Notes under the pieces: generated by a model | The model's database searches: none | The model's input: only the letters and a program-made list of their open reading frames with translations | What the model was told of the DNA's origin: nothing | Shown here: positions 1 through 8,607 of the stretch, piece by piece | Position numbering within the stretch: the first letter of the stretch is position 1 | Layout of the letters: each line of letters begins with the position of its first letter | NCBI RefSeq assembly: GCF_009812055.1 | Contig: NZ_WQNH01000002.1 | Location: 1 to 64,000 of the forward strand | Reading direction: 5' to 3' | Length of the DNA stretch: 64,000 nt | DNA from: Chelativorans xinjiangensis | Lineage (GTDB): Bacteria > Pseudomonadota > Alphaproteobacteria > Rhizobiales > Rhizobiaceae | Translations under genes and position numbers: made by a program

Positions 1-39
1 TGCTTGTCTTATGACTTTTTCCGCCGAACGGGCGAATAA

Positions 40-205
40 GGGACCGCTGGGAGAGGGTAGCCGCCCTCCCTCAGCGGCGAGGGTCGGATCGTTGAAATGC
101 GGACCGTTCGACGGGTCGAGCTAGAGTGAGATCGCCCTCGTCTTTCCCTTGAGGCCTGAACGGATACCCGCAGTTCGGCTGCGGACGACAAGCACAGGAC
201 AAGCG
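40..205 (+). ncRNA. Candidate IS110 bridge RNA in transposase leader
   Basis: In IS110-group elements the non-coding region upstream of the transposase encodes a bridge RNA that pairs with target and donor DNA (established for IS621). Here the leader has clear structure. A 14-bp stem with one mismatch and one wobble pairs 44-57 with 64-77 around a 6-nt loop. CGAGGG at 78-83 can pair with CCCTCG at 135-140, enclosing a 51-nt loop. GCAG/CTGC at 170-182 closes a TTCGG loop. The arrangement of a 5' stem-loop followed by a large internal loop resembles bridge RNA architecture. The exact ends and guide loops are inferred, not shown. Confidence 0.4.
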
Positions 206-209
206 AAAG

Positions 210-1157
210 ATGACCAATGATACCATCGGCGTCGACATCTCGAAAGACCATCTCGACGCCCACCGCGTGAGCGACGGCGCAAGCCGGCGTTTTGCCAATG
301 ACAGCGCCGGACATCAGGCCTTTGTGGATTGGCAGGGCGGCCTCGAAGGCGTTCATGGCGTGCGCGCCGTCTACGAGCCGACGGGCCCCTATCACAGGGC
401 CTTCGAGCGCAGGTTGGCGGCGGCGGGCTTCGCGCTGGTCAAGGTCAACCCGCGCCAGGCAAGACGCTTCGCCGAAGCCACGGGCACGCTCGCCAAGACC
501 GACCGGCTGGACGCCGCCATGCTGGCCCGCATGGGCGCCCTGCTTGACCTTGAGGCACGGCCGGTGCGCAGTCCGGTCCTCAGCGATCTCAAGGACCTGC
601 ACATGGCCCGCCAGGCGCTGGTGAAGAACCGCACAGCGGCGAAGAACAGGGCAAAGAACCTGACCCTTCCCATCCTCAAACGCCACAACGCCGAGCAGCT
701 CAGGCAGATCGAGCGCCAGATGGCGGCGATCGACAAGGAGATCATGGCGCTCATCCGGGCCGACCCGGACCTCGCCCGCCGCTTCGCCATCCTCGTCTCG
801 ATCCCGGGCATCTCGGCAATCACCGCCTTCGCCCTTCTCATCGACATGCCCGAACTCGGCACGCTCTCAAATGGTCAGGCAGCTTCACTCGCCGGTCTTG
901 CTCCCATCGCACGACAGTCCGGGACATGGACCGGCCGCGCCTTCATCCGCGGCGGCCGGGCCAATGTCCGCCAGGCGCTCTACATGCCCGCCCTCGTCGC
1001 CATGCGCTTCAATCCGGACCTCAAGGCAAAATACGACCAGCTCAAAGCGGCCGGCAAAGCCCAAAAAGTCGCCATCACAGCAATCATGCGAAAGCTCGTC
1101 CTGCTCGCAAACGCCCTGCTCAGAGACAGCCGAAAATGGACGCCTGCCCTTCCTTGA
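210..1157 (+). CDS. IS110 family transposase (recombinase)
   Basis: A 315-residue protein with the two-domain IS110 layout. The N-terminal RuvC-like DEDD domain shows D9 (GVDISKD), E56 (YEPTGPY) and D98/D101 (KTDRLD). The C-terminal Transposase_20 domain (about 190-280) holds the PGIS motif and APIARQSGTWTGR, whose serine (S237) aligns with the catalytic serine of IS621. These four acidic positions and the serine keep nearly the same spacing as in IS621, so the enzyme looks intact. It would catalyse RNA-guided excision and insertion through a circular intermediate. The last 23 codons lie in an 88-bp unit that is duplicated directly downstream. A long antisense frame across the gene has no recognisable product. 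Confidence 0.93.
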   Translation: MTNDTIGVDISKDHLDAHRVSDGASRRFANDSAGHQAFVDWQGGLEGVHGVRAVYEPTGPYHRAFERRLAAAGFALVKVNPRQARRFAEATGTLAKTDRLDAAMLARMGALLDLEARPVRSPVLSDLKDLHMARQALVKNRTAAKNRAKNLTLPILKRHNAEQLRQIERQMAAIDKEIMALIRADPDLARRFAILVSIPGISAITAFALLIDMPELGTLSNGQAASLAGLAPIARQSGTWTGRAFIRGGRANVRQALYMPALVAMRFNPDLKAKYDQLKAAGKAQKVAITAIMRKLVLLANALLRDSRKWTPALP

Positions 1158-1264
1158 CCAACACGGATACTCTAGACGAAAGCTCGTCCTGCTCGCAAAC
1201 GCCCTGCTCAGAGACAGCCGAAAATGGACGCCTGCCCTTCCTTGACCAACACGGATACTCTAGA
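1089..1264 (+). repeat. 88-bp perfect tandem duplication at IS right end
   Basis: Bases 1089-1176 are repeated without change at 1177-1264. Each unit contains the last 69 bases of the transposase gene, its stop codon and 19 further bases ending in TCTAGA. The second copy is therefore an untranslated remnant of the transposase 3' end. Each copy carries TTGACC (1154-1159 and 1242-1247), which resembles a -35 box close to the element end. Confidence 0.95.
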
Positions 1265-1344
1265 AAGTCAGCCCACAAGCTACTGATCTAGTGGGGCGAT
1301 TTGTCCCGACAGATGGGTACCATCTGTCAGGATCGCACCACTAG
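1265..1344. repeat. Partial REP-like element, right half
   Basis: This segment matches the right two thirds of the composite repeat at 26487-26607, including the palindrome GACAGATGG-GTAC-CATCTGTC around 1308-1330 and the terminal CACTAG. The left hairpin of the element is missing, which fits interruption by the IS110 element. The final CTAG overlaps the stop codon of rne. Confidence 0.8.
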
Positions 1345-3941
1345 AAGAAGCTCCTCCGCTGCCACCACCCCGTCTTGCGGGGCGCGTCCTTGCCCGTCTC
1401 TTCCGTCGAGGACACCACCGGCTCCTGGCTTTCCTGAGATGGCTCGGCGGCCTTGCGACGGGAACGGCGCGGTTTCTTGGCAGGCTCCTCGGCATCGGCC
1501 TGGCCGTTGGCCTCGGGAGCCGCTGCAGCGGTATCCGCCTGCGGGGCAGGTTCGGCAGCCGGTACCGTCTCCGCTTCGTCCTCCACCTTCTGCTTGGTGC
1601 GGCGCTGGCGCGGCTTCTTGGCCGGCTTCTCCTCGGCCACCTCCTCGCTTACCTCGGCTTGCGGGGAGGCCGCGGCTGCGACGGCGCCGGACTGAGCTTC
1701 CACGGGTTCGGCAGCGGGTTCGGCCGATGCAGTGTCGGCTTCCTCCGCCGCCGCTTCACCGGGTTCCTGCGCTTCGCGGCGGCGGCGTCCGCCTCGCTTG
1801 CCGCGGTGCCGCTTCTTGCGCTCCCCTTCGCCGTCCTCGTCCGTCGGCTCTTGCACCGCGCCATCCGGAGTTTCCTCCGGCTCCGCGCTTGTGCTCGCCT
1901 CCGCAACTGTCTCGGCGACCGGCTCTTCCCCGCCGCGGTCGCGGCCGCCACGCCGCCGGCGCCTGCGTTTGCGCTTGCGCGCCGGCGCATCGCCTTCCTC
2001 GCTGGCGGCGGAGGGCCGCTCCTCGGTCTCTTCAGGCTCCTCGCTCTCCTCCTCCACGTCCATCTCCTCAGGCTCCAGAACTGGAGGCGGCACGACGTTC
2101 AGATCCGGCAGGATCGGGCGCGTGGCGGCTTGTCCCTTGACGATCGCGTAGTGCTGGCCACCCAGTTCCTCGTCGGTTTCGACGGTGATCGTCACGCCGA
2201 AGCGGTTTTCCAGCTCGATCAGGTTGGAACGCTTGTGGTTGAGAAGGTAGAGCGCCGTGGAAGACGGCGTGCGCACGGTGATGTCGTTGCGCGCATCCTT
2301 CAGGAGAAACTCCTCGATGGAGCGCACCACCAGAAGCGCGACCGAGGATTCGGAGCGCACATGGCCGGTGCCGCCACAGTGAGGGCAGGGCTGCATGGTG
2401 CTTTCCAGCACGCTGGCCCGGATGCGCTGGCGCGACATTTCCAGGAGGCCGAAATGCGAGATGCGGCCCACCTGAATGCGGGCGCGGTCGTTCTTCAGGC
2501 ACTCCTTGAGGCGTTTTTCCACCGCGCGGTTGTTGCGGTTCTCCTCCATGTCGATGAAGTCGATGACGATGAGGCCCGCAAGGTCGCGCAGGCGCAGCTG
2601 GCGCGCCACCTCTTCGGCGGCCTCCAGATTCGTCTGCAGCGCGGTGTCCTCGATGGAGTGCTCCTTGGTGGAGCGGCCCGAGTTGACGTCGATGGCGACC
2701 AGCGCTTCGGTCTGGTTGATGATGACGTAGCCGCCGGATTTCAGCGTCACCTGAGGCTGCAGCATCTTGTCGAGCTGCCCTTCGATGCCGTTGCGGGCGA
2801 AGATGGGAACCGTGTCGCGATAGGGCTGCACCACCTTGGCGTGGCTCGGCATCAGCATGCGCATGAAGTCCTTGGCCTCGCGATAGCCCTCCTCGCCGGA
2901 AACCAGGATCTCGTCGATGTCCTTGTTATAGAGGTCGCGCACGGAGCGCTTGATGAGGCTTCCCTCCTCGTAGACGAGGGCAGGGGCGATGGACTCCAGC
3001 GTCAGGCTGCGCACCTTTTCCCAAAGGCGCATGAGATAGTCGTAATCGCGCTTGACCTCCGCCTTTGTGCGGTTGGCGCCGGCGGTGCGCAGGATGACGC
3101 CCATGCCCTCCGGCACCTCGAGGTTCTTCACCACGTCCTTCAGGCGCTTGCGGTCCTGCGCATTGGTGATCTTGCGCGAGATGCCGCCGCCGCGTGCCGT
3201 ATTGGGCATCAGCACGGAATAGCGGCCGGCCAGCGACAGATAGGTGGTGAGTGCCGCTCCCTTGTTGCCGCGCTCTTCCTTGACCACCTGCACGAGCAGT
3301 ATCTGCCGCCGCTTGATGACTTCCTGGATCTTGTAGTTCCGGCGCACCGGGCGCCGGCGGTTCTGCGCCTCGTCGATCGCGTCCTCGGCGCCGACCGTGT
3401 CGACCTCCTCGTCGTCGTTCGTCTCATCGTGGCCGTTGGCGGACGGCGGCACCTCTTCCGAGATCGCCTCGCCCTGCACGGCTTCGGCCTGGGCCGGAAC
3501 GTCGGCGGCAGCTTCCACCTCTTCCGCTGAGGCAGGCCCATTGTCCTGCGCCTCCGCCTTGGTGCCGCGACGGCCGCTGCGGCGGCGTTTCTTGCCGCGG
3601 CCGCTGGAAGCCTGGGCTTCCTTTTCCTCGGCTTCGTCGTCGGCCTTGGCCTCGTCGGCCTCCGCCTTCAGCAACGCCTGCCGGTCGGCAACCGGAATCT
3701 GGTAGTAGTCGGGATGTATCTCGCTGAAAGCGAGGAAGCCGTGGCGGTTTCCGCCATATTCGACGAACGCAGCCTGGAGCGAGGGTTCGACGCGGGTGAC
3801 CCGCGCCAGATAGATGTTTCCTCGAAGCTGCTTCTTGTCCTGTGATTCGAAATCGAACTCTTCGATACGGCTACCGCGTACGACGACGACGCGCGTTTCC
3901 TCCTGATGGGAGGCGTCTATCAGCATCTTGTTGTTGGGCAT
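1341..3941 (-). CDS. rne: Ribonuclease E
   Basis: Endoribonuclease that initiates mRNA decay and processes rRNA and tRNA precursors; it scaffolds the degradosome. From the ATG at 3941 (MPNNKMLIDAS) it is 866 residues, with GGGGA upstream; a GTG at 3962 is a less likely start. An S1-like region (about 30-90) is followed by an acidic and basic insertion (about 90-205) common in alphaproteobacterial homologues. The catalytic core contains AIDVNSGR and IVIDFIDME, whose aspartates bind magnesium. CPHCGGTG is the zinc-link that joins protomers. The last 250 residues are low-complexity, Glu/Ala-rich with Arg-rich patches, as expected for the RNA-binding and partner-binding tail. The stop codon lies in a repeat edge. 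Confidence 0.96.
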   Translation of the reverse strand: MPNNKMLIDASHQEETRVVVVRGSRIEEFDFESQDKKQLRGNIYLARVTRVEPSLQAAFVEYGGNRHGFLAFSEIHPDYYQIPVADRQALLKAEADEAKADDEAEEKEAQASSGRGKKRRRSGRRGTKAEAQDNGPASAEEVEAAADVPAQAEAVQGEAISEEVPPSANGHDETNDDEEVDTVGAEDAIDEAQNRRRPVRRNYKIQEVIKRRQILLVQVVKEERGNKGAALTTYLSLAGRYSVLMPNTARGGGISRKITNAQDRKRLKDVVKNLEVPEGMGVILRTAGANRTKAEVKRDYDYLMRLWEKVRSLTLESIAPALVYEEGSLIKRSVRDLYNKDIDEILVSGEEGYREAKDFMRMLMPSHAKVVQPYRDTVPIFARNGIEGQLDKMLQPQVTLKSGGYVIINQTEALVAIDVNSGRSTKEHSIEDTALQTNLEAAEEVARQLRLRDLAGLIVIDFIDMEENRNNRAVEKRLKECLKNDRARIQVGRISHFGLLEMSRQRIRASVLESTMQPCPHCGGTGHVRSESSVALLVVRSIEEFLLKDARNDITVRTPSSTALYLLNHKRSNLIELENRFGVTITVETDEELGGQHYAIVKGQAATRPILPDLNVVPPPVLEPEEMDVEEESEEPEETEERPSAASEEGDAPARKRKRRRRRRGGRDRGGEEPVAETVAEASTSAEPEETPDGAVQEPTDEDGEGERKKRHRGKRGGRRRREAQEPGEAAAEEADTASAEPAAEPVEAQSGAVAAAASPQAEVSEEVAEEKPAKKPRQRRTKQKVEDEAETVPAAEPAPQADTAAAAPEANGQADAEEPAKKPRRSRRKAAEPSQESQEPVVSSTEETGKDAPRKTGWWQRRSFF

Positions 3942-4533
3942 AAAGTCTTGTCTCCCCGACACGATCCGGTTGCCGGGCGGGAGGGTAATGCCTTGGTGCC
4001 GCGCCGCATCGGATTGTCATGCCGGATAATTTGAGGGCTGCCGGCCCTGGCCTCCAAGCGACAGGAAGCCCGGCCGCCGCATCCTCGCTGCGGGAGATTC
4101 GGGGACAATTCCTGAGTGCGCTTAAAGCCATCGCATTGCCTGGCAGCACCGTTTCAACCAGGATCCGACTATCGGACCCGCTACTTTGCTCTGTTTCAAG
4201 AGCCGGCGCAGGATCTCGTCCCGGCCGTTTTCCTCACGTTAAGGGTTTCGGCATCGCCGCAAACACCTTGAAGAAATCCTTTTGAACCATCGTCTTCGCC
4301 CGCGTCGCGTCGGCTTCCGAAGCATTTGCCGGGAGCCCGCGCCTCTGGTGCCAAACGGCATCCGGAGACGGGCACTGTGACGGTTCAATGCCGCTTTTAT
4401 GATTTGACACGAACCATGGCAACCCTGATTCCTTCGTCGGAAGATCATGCCGACGTTGCCTTGAAGCGGTCGAAAGGTTGGGGTAACCGCGCCCTGGCAA
4501 CCGTGATCAAGGGGGCTCAAGGCAGGAGTGCGC
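3942..4533. other. Divergent intergenic region between rne and amidase gene
   Basis: About 590 bases without a convincing gene. It must hold the promoter and leader of rne (reading left) and the promoter of the amidase gene (reading right). A TTGACA hexamer occurs on the plus strand at 4404-4409, but no good -10 box follows at the usual distance. RNase E genes commonly have long autoregulatory leaders, so a long 5' UTR is plausible. Short frames here have no recognisable product. Confidence 0.5.
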
Positions 4534-5814
4534 GTGTCGAACCGGCAGAACGCAGGGCGGATCGGATGGCTCCGCTTCCCTTCATATAAGGGCGGCGGGG
4601 CCAAGTTGCCACCTATGTGGCTGCTGATGCGCCTCGCGCTGGCGCTTTTCGCTGCCTTTGTGCTGGCCGATTCGGCGGCGGCAGAGGAAAATCAGCAGCC
4701 CTTCAGCGCCTATGAGTACAAGATGGCGGGCGACCAGCAGCGCACGCGCATCGTGATGCACTTCGACCGCGAACCGGACGTCAACTGGTTCCTCCTGCGC
4801 GCGCCGCACCGGCTTGTCGTCGACCTGCCGGAGACGAAATTCGCCATCGACGAGGCGGAGCTCGCCCCGCGCGGTCTCGTGGCCAAAGTGCGCTACGGCA
4901 AGATGGGCGATGGTCATTCGCGCATGATCTTCACTCTGGAAGGCTCTTTCCTGCTCGACAATCTCGCCGTGCTCAAGAACGAAACCTCGCATGGCTACCG
5001 GCTTATCGTCGACCTGGTCTCGGCCTCGGAGGAAGCCTTCGAGACGGCGATGCGCGAGCGAATCACCGCCGCACCCGATGCCGGCACGGCTACCGGCACG
5101 CCAAGACCGCGACGTGACGACGACCGCTTCACCGTTGCGATCGACCCGGGGCACGGCGGCATCGACGCCGGCGCCAACGGCGCCAACGGCACCTTGGAGA
5201 AAACGATCACGCTGGCCTTCGGCCTGGAGCTCAAGAACAAGCTCGAGGAGACGGGGGAGTACAATGTCGTTTTGACGCGCGACACGGACATCTTCCTGCG
5301 CCTCGACGAGCGCGTGCGCATTGCTCGCGAGAACGATGCCGATCTCCTGATTTCCATCCACGCCGATTCGATCCGGCTGCGCGGCTTCGGCGGCGCCACC
5401 GTCTACACCCTGTCGGACAAGGCCTCGGATGCGGAAGCGGCGGCAACGGCGGCGCGCGAGAATTTCTCGGACGCGCTCGCCGGTATCGTGATGAAGGAGG
5501 AAAAGGACGATGTTACCGACATCCTCGCCGACCTGATTCGGCGCGAAACACATGCCTTCTCCATTCACTTCGCCCGCTCGCTGATCGGAGAGCTGACGGA
5601 CACGGTCAACCTGGTCAACAACCCGTTGCGTTCGGCCGGGTTCCGCGTCCTTCGCGCGCCGGACATGCCTTCGGTGCTGCTGGAACTTGGTTATCTGACC
5701 AACCCGAAGGAAGAGGAGCAGATGCGCGACGCGGACTGGCGCGCGAGGGCGGCGGCCAACATCGTCGACGCAGTCGCCGTCTTTGCGGCGGTCAAAGCCA
5801 AGGCCGGAGGGTAG
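4534..5814 (+). CDS. amiC: N-acetylmuramoyl-L-alanine amidase (AmiC type)
   Basis: Periplasmic zinc amidase that removes stem peptides from peptidoglycan during cell separation. An AMIN domain (about residues 55-150) is followed by an Amidase_3 domain (about 195-420). Zinc and catalytic residues are visible: H in DPGHGGIDAG, E in GTLEKTI, H in ISIHADS, and the glutamate in LLELGYLTN. A hydrophobic segment (MRLALALFAAFVLADSAAA) acts as signal or anchor. GTG 4534 is chosen because GGCAGGAG lies 5 bases upstream; ATG 4615 or 4627, directly before the signal segment, are real alternatives. The gene is followed by the PBP1A gene, so synthesis and hydrolysis of the wall are linked here. Confidence 0.93.
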   Translation: MSNRQNAGRIGWLRFPSYKGGGAKLPPMWLLMRLALALFAAFVLADSAAAEENQQPFSAYEYKMAGDQQRTRIVMHFDREPDVNWFLLRAPHRLVVDLPETKFAIDEAELAPRGLVAKVRYGKMGDGHSRMIFTLEGSFLLDNLAVLKNETSHGYRLIVDLVSASEEAFETAMRERITAAPDAGTATGTPRPRRDDDRFTVAIDPGHGGIDAGANGANGTLEKTITLAFGLELKNKLEETGEYNVVLTRDTDIFLRLDERVRIARENDADLLISIHADSIRLRGFGGATVYTLSDKASDAEAAATAARENFSDALAGIVMKEEKDDVTDILADLIRRETHAFSIHFARSLIGELTDTVNLVNNPLRSAGFRVLRAPDMPSVLLELGYLTNPKEEEQMRDADWRARAAANIVDAVAVFAAVKAKAGG

Positions 5815-6021
5815 CGGACACGGCGCAAGCGTGGCAAAGACACCACGCCGGCTGCTTTTTTGCCGAGAACCGGCGTTTTGATTTTGCGATCGCCCAATTT
5901 TACCCACAAGAGGCGGGCAGAGACGAGAAATGGTGATACTTTTCCTCTCCGAGACAGTGACGCAGTCATTGCAGGGGCGGAGGTGTTTGGGTCGGACCTA
6001 TTCGGCCACACTGGAGCGGGC

Positions 6022-8475
6022 ATGGTACGTCTTCTAGGATATTTCTTCGGCATCGGCGTGGTTCTGGCGCTGCTGGCGGCGGCCGGCGTCGCCATCTATG
6101 TGGGCGACATCACCAAGGACCTTCCCGACTACGAGGTGCTGGCGCGCTACGAACCGCCGGTCACGACGCGGATTCATTCTTCCGATGGCGCGCTGATGGC
6201 GGAATTTGCCCGTGAGCGGCGCCTTTATCTGCCCATCCAGGCCGTTCCCGACCGGGTGAAGGCGGCTTTCCTTTCGGCCGAGGACAAGAATTTCTACAAG
6301 CATCCCGGCATCGACCCGATCGGCCTTACGCGCGCCATCGCCACCAATATCCAGAATATCGGCTCGGGGCGCCGCCCCGTCGGCGCCTCGACCATCACCC
6401 AGCAGGTGGCCAAGAACTTCCTTCTGACGTCGGACCAGACCGTCGAGCGCAAGATCCGCGAGATGATTCTCGCCTTCCGCATCGAGCAGGCCTACTCCAA
6501 GGACCGCATTTTCGAGCTTTATCTGAACGAAATCTTCCTCGGCCTCGGCTCCTATGGCATCGCCGGCGCCGCACTCACCTACTACGACAAGTCGGTCAGC
6601 GAACTGACCATTGCCGAGGCGGCATATCTCGCCGCGCTGCCCAAGGGGCCGTCCAACTATCATCCGTTCCGCAACACGGAGCGCGCCATCGAGCGCCGGA
6701 ACTGGGTGATCGATCAGATGCGGGAGAATGGCTACATCACCGCGGAAGAGGCCGAGAAGGCCAAGGCGACGGACCTTGACGTCAAGCCGCGCCAGCGAGG
6801 CAGCTACCTCTTCGCCGCCGACTACTTCACCGAAGAAGCGCGGCGCGAGATCATTGCCCGCTACGGCGAGGACGCGCTCTACGAGGGCGGGCTTTCCGTG
6901 CGTACGACGCTCGACCCCGAGCTCCAGCTTTACGCCCGCAAGGCGCTGCAGAACGGCCTCATGCGTTACGACACGCTGCGCGGCTTCCGCGGCCCGGTCG
7001 ACCATATCGACATCTCCGGCGACTGGGGCGCGCCGTTGGGCGAGATGAAGTCGCTGAGCGACGTCCCCGAGTGGCGCCTGGCCGTAGTGATCGAGGCTTC
7101 CGACAGCGCAGTAACGGTCGGCCTGAAGCCCGGCCGCGAGGTCTCCGGCGCACTGTCCAAGGAGCGCGAGACCGGCACGATCGAGCTCGAGGACATGACG
7201 TGGGCGCTGCGCCACGTTGTGGATGGCACGCGGGTCAAGGCGAGTTCACCCGCCGAGGTGTTGCAACCCGGCGATGTCGTCTATGTCGAGCCGAAAGGCG
7301 GAGACGAGCCCGGCTGGATGCTGCGGCAGGTCCCGGAGATCGGCGGCGCGGTTGTTGCCATGGACCCGCATACCGGCCGTGTGCTGGCCTTGGCCGGCGG
7401 CTTCTCCTTCGCGGCATCGGAGTTCAATCGCGCCACCCAGGCGCAGCGCCAGCCGGGCTCCGCCTTCAAGCCGATCATCTATGCCGCAGCGCTCGACAAT
7501 GGCTATACGCCGGCCTCGGTGGTGCTCGACGCGCCCATCACCATCCAGATCGGCAACGAGATCTGGGAGCCGAAGAACTATGGCGGCAAGTTCGCCGGGC
7601 CGTCGACCCTGCGCGCCGGCATCGAGCGCTCGCGCAACCTGATGACGGTGCGGCTGGCCAACGACATGGGCATGAACCTGGTGGCCGAATATGCCGAGCG
7701 CTTCGGCCTCTACGATAAGATGCCGCAGCATCTGGCCATGTCGCTCGGCTCCGGCGAGACCACGGTGATGCGCATGGTCTCGGCCTATGCGGTGATGGCC
7801 AACGGCGGCAAATATATCGAGCCGTCGCTGATCGACCGCATTCAGGACCGCTACGGCAAGACCGTCTACAAGCATGACCGCCGCGAGTGCGACGGCTGTA
7901 ATGCCGAGACTTGGGACGGGCAGGCGGAGCCGGAACTTGCCGACAACCGCGAGCAGGTGCTCGATCCCATGACGGCCTACCAGATCACCTCCATGATGGA
8001 GGGCGTGGTCACGCGCGGCACGGCGACGACCGTTTCCGAGCTCGGCTATCCCATCGCCGGCAAGACCGGCACCACCAATGACGAGAAGGACGCCTGGTTC
8101 ATCGGCTTCACTCCCGATCTCGTGGTCGGTGTCTTCATGGGCTACGACCAGCCGCGCCCGATGGGCAAGGGCTCGACCGGCGGTGGCCTGGCCGCGCCGA
8201 TCTTCAAGGAGTTCATGGCCTCCGCGCTCAAGGATGCCCGCAAGGTGGAATTCCGCGTTCCCGAAGGCATGAAGGTCATTCCCATCGACCGCAAGACCGG
8301 CATGCGCGCCCAGGCCGGGCAACCGGGCGTCATCATGGAGGCCTTCAAGCCGGGCACCGGTCCTGCCGATACCTATTGGGTCATCGACATGGAGGGTGCC
8401 GGCGGTGGACCTGCCAGAACCACCTCTCCCCAGGCAAACCGCGCCATCAATACAGGGGCCGGCGGGCTCTTCTGA
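6022..8475 (+). CDS. mrcA: Penicillin-binding protein 1A
   Basis: Bifunctional class A PBP of 817 residues that polymerises glycan strands and cross-links peptides at the inner membrane. ATG 6022 has GGAG nearby and starts a membrane anchor (LLGYFFGIGVVLALLAAAGVA). The glycosyltransferase domain (about 50-230) contains EDKNFYKHPG with the catalytic glutamate, plus STITQQVAKN. The transpeptidase domain (about 470-740) has SAFK (nucleophile), SRN and KTGTTND. Its length and motif order are normal. It lies 207 bases after the amidase gene on the same strand. Confidence 0.96.
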   Translation: MVRLLGYFFGIGVVLALLAAAGVAIYVGDITKDLPDYEVLARYEPPVTTRIHSSDGALMAEFARERRLYLPIQAVPDRVKAAFLSAEDKNFYKHPGIDPIGLTRAIATNIQNIGSGRRPVGASTITQQVAKNFLLTSDQTVERKIREMILAFRIEQAYSKDRIFELYLNEIFLGLGSYGIAGAALTYYDKSVSELTIAEAAYLAALPKGPSNYHPFRNTERAIERRNWVIDQMRENGYITAEEAEKAKATDLDVKPRQRGSYLFAADYFTEEARREIIARYGEDALYEGGLSVRTTLDPELQLYARKALQNGLMRYDTLRGFRGPVDHIDISGDWGAPLGEMKSLSDVPEWRLAVVIEASDSAVTVGLKPGREVSGALSKERETGTIELEDMTWALRHVVDGTRVKASSPAEVLQPGDVVYVEPKGGDEPGWMLRQVPEIGGAVVAMDPHTGRVLALAGGFSFAASEFNRATQAQRQPGSAFKPIIYAAALDNGYTPASVVLDAPITIQIGNEIWEPKNYGGKFAGPSTLRAGIERSRNLMTVRLANDMGMNLVAEYAERFGLYDKMPQHLAMSLGSGETTVMRMVSAYAVMANGGKYIEPSLIDRIQDRYGKTVYKHDRRECDGCNAETWDGQAEPELADNREQVLDPMTAYQITSMMEGVVTRGTATTVSELGYPIAGKTGTTNDEKDAWFIGFTPDLVVGVFMGYDQPRPMGKGSTGGGLAAPIFKEFMASALKDARKVEFRVPEGMKVIPIDRKTGMRAQAGQPGVIMEAFKPGTGPADTYWVIDMEGAGGGPARTTSPQANRAINTGAGGLF

Positions 8476-8607
8476 CGCAAAACACCAGCCCTCACGGCCG
8501 TTGGCGGCGGCGCGCTCGATGGGCGCGGCCGTCGGCGCTTTACAGCCCGCGCCCGCGCCCATAAGTTCCGCTCCGATTCAAAGATCACTTCCAGGAAAGA
8601 AGAAAGC

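Larger units (their letters stand above)
1..1264 (+). mobile_element. IS110-family insertion sequence (left end not resolved)
   Basis: The element consists of a non-coding leader (about 1-209), a DEDD-type transposase (210-1157) and a short right end that carries an 88-bp tandem duplication (1089-1176 and 1177-1264). No terminal inverted repeats are visible, which is normal for IS110 elements. The sequence from 1265 onward matches the internal and right part of a palindromic repeat that is intact at 26487-26607, so the right boundary is close to 1264. The matching left half of that repeat is not present at the start of the window, so the left boundary probably lies upstream of base 1. Confidence 0.75.

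Noticed and set aside
9-686. Long open frame antisense to the transposase
   Set aside because: It mirrors the codon bias of the real gene, has no domain, and the plus-strand frame has all catalytic residues.
1659-3530. 623-codon frame opposite rne
   Set aside because: High-GC shadow frame; rne on the minus strand is unmistakable.
4404-4432. Sigma-70 promoter for the amidase gene starting with TTGACA
   Set aside because: No acceptable -10 hexamer at 16-18 bases; kept only as a remark in the intergenic entry.
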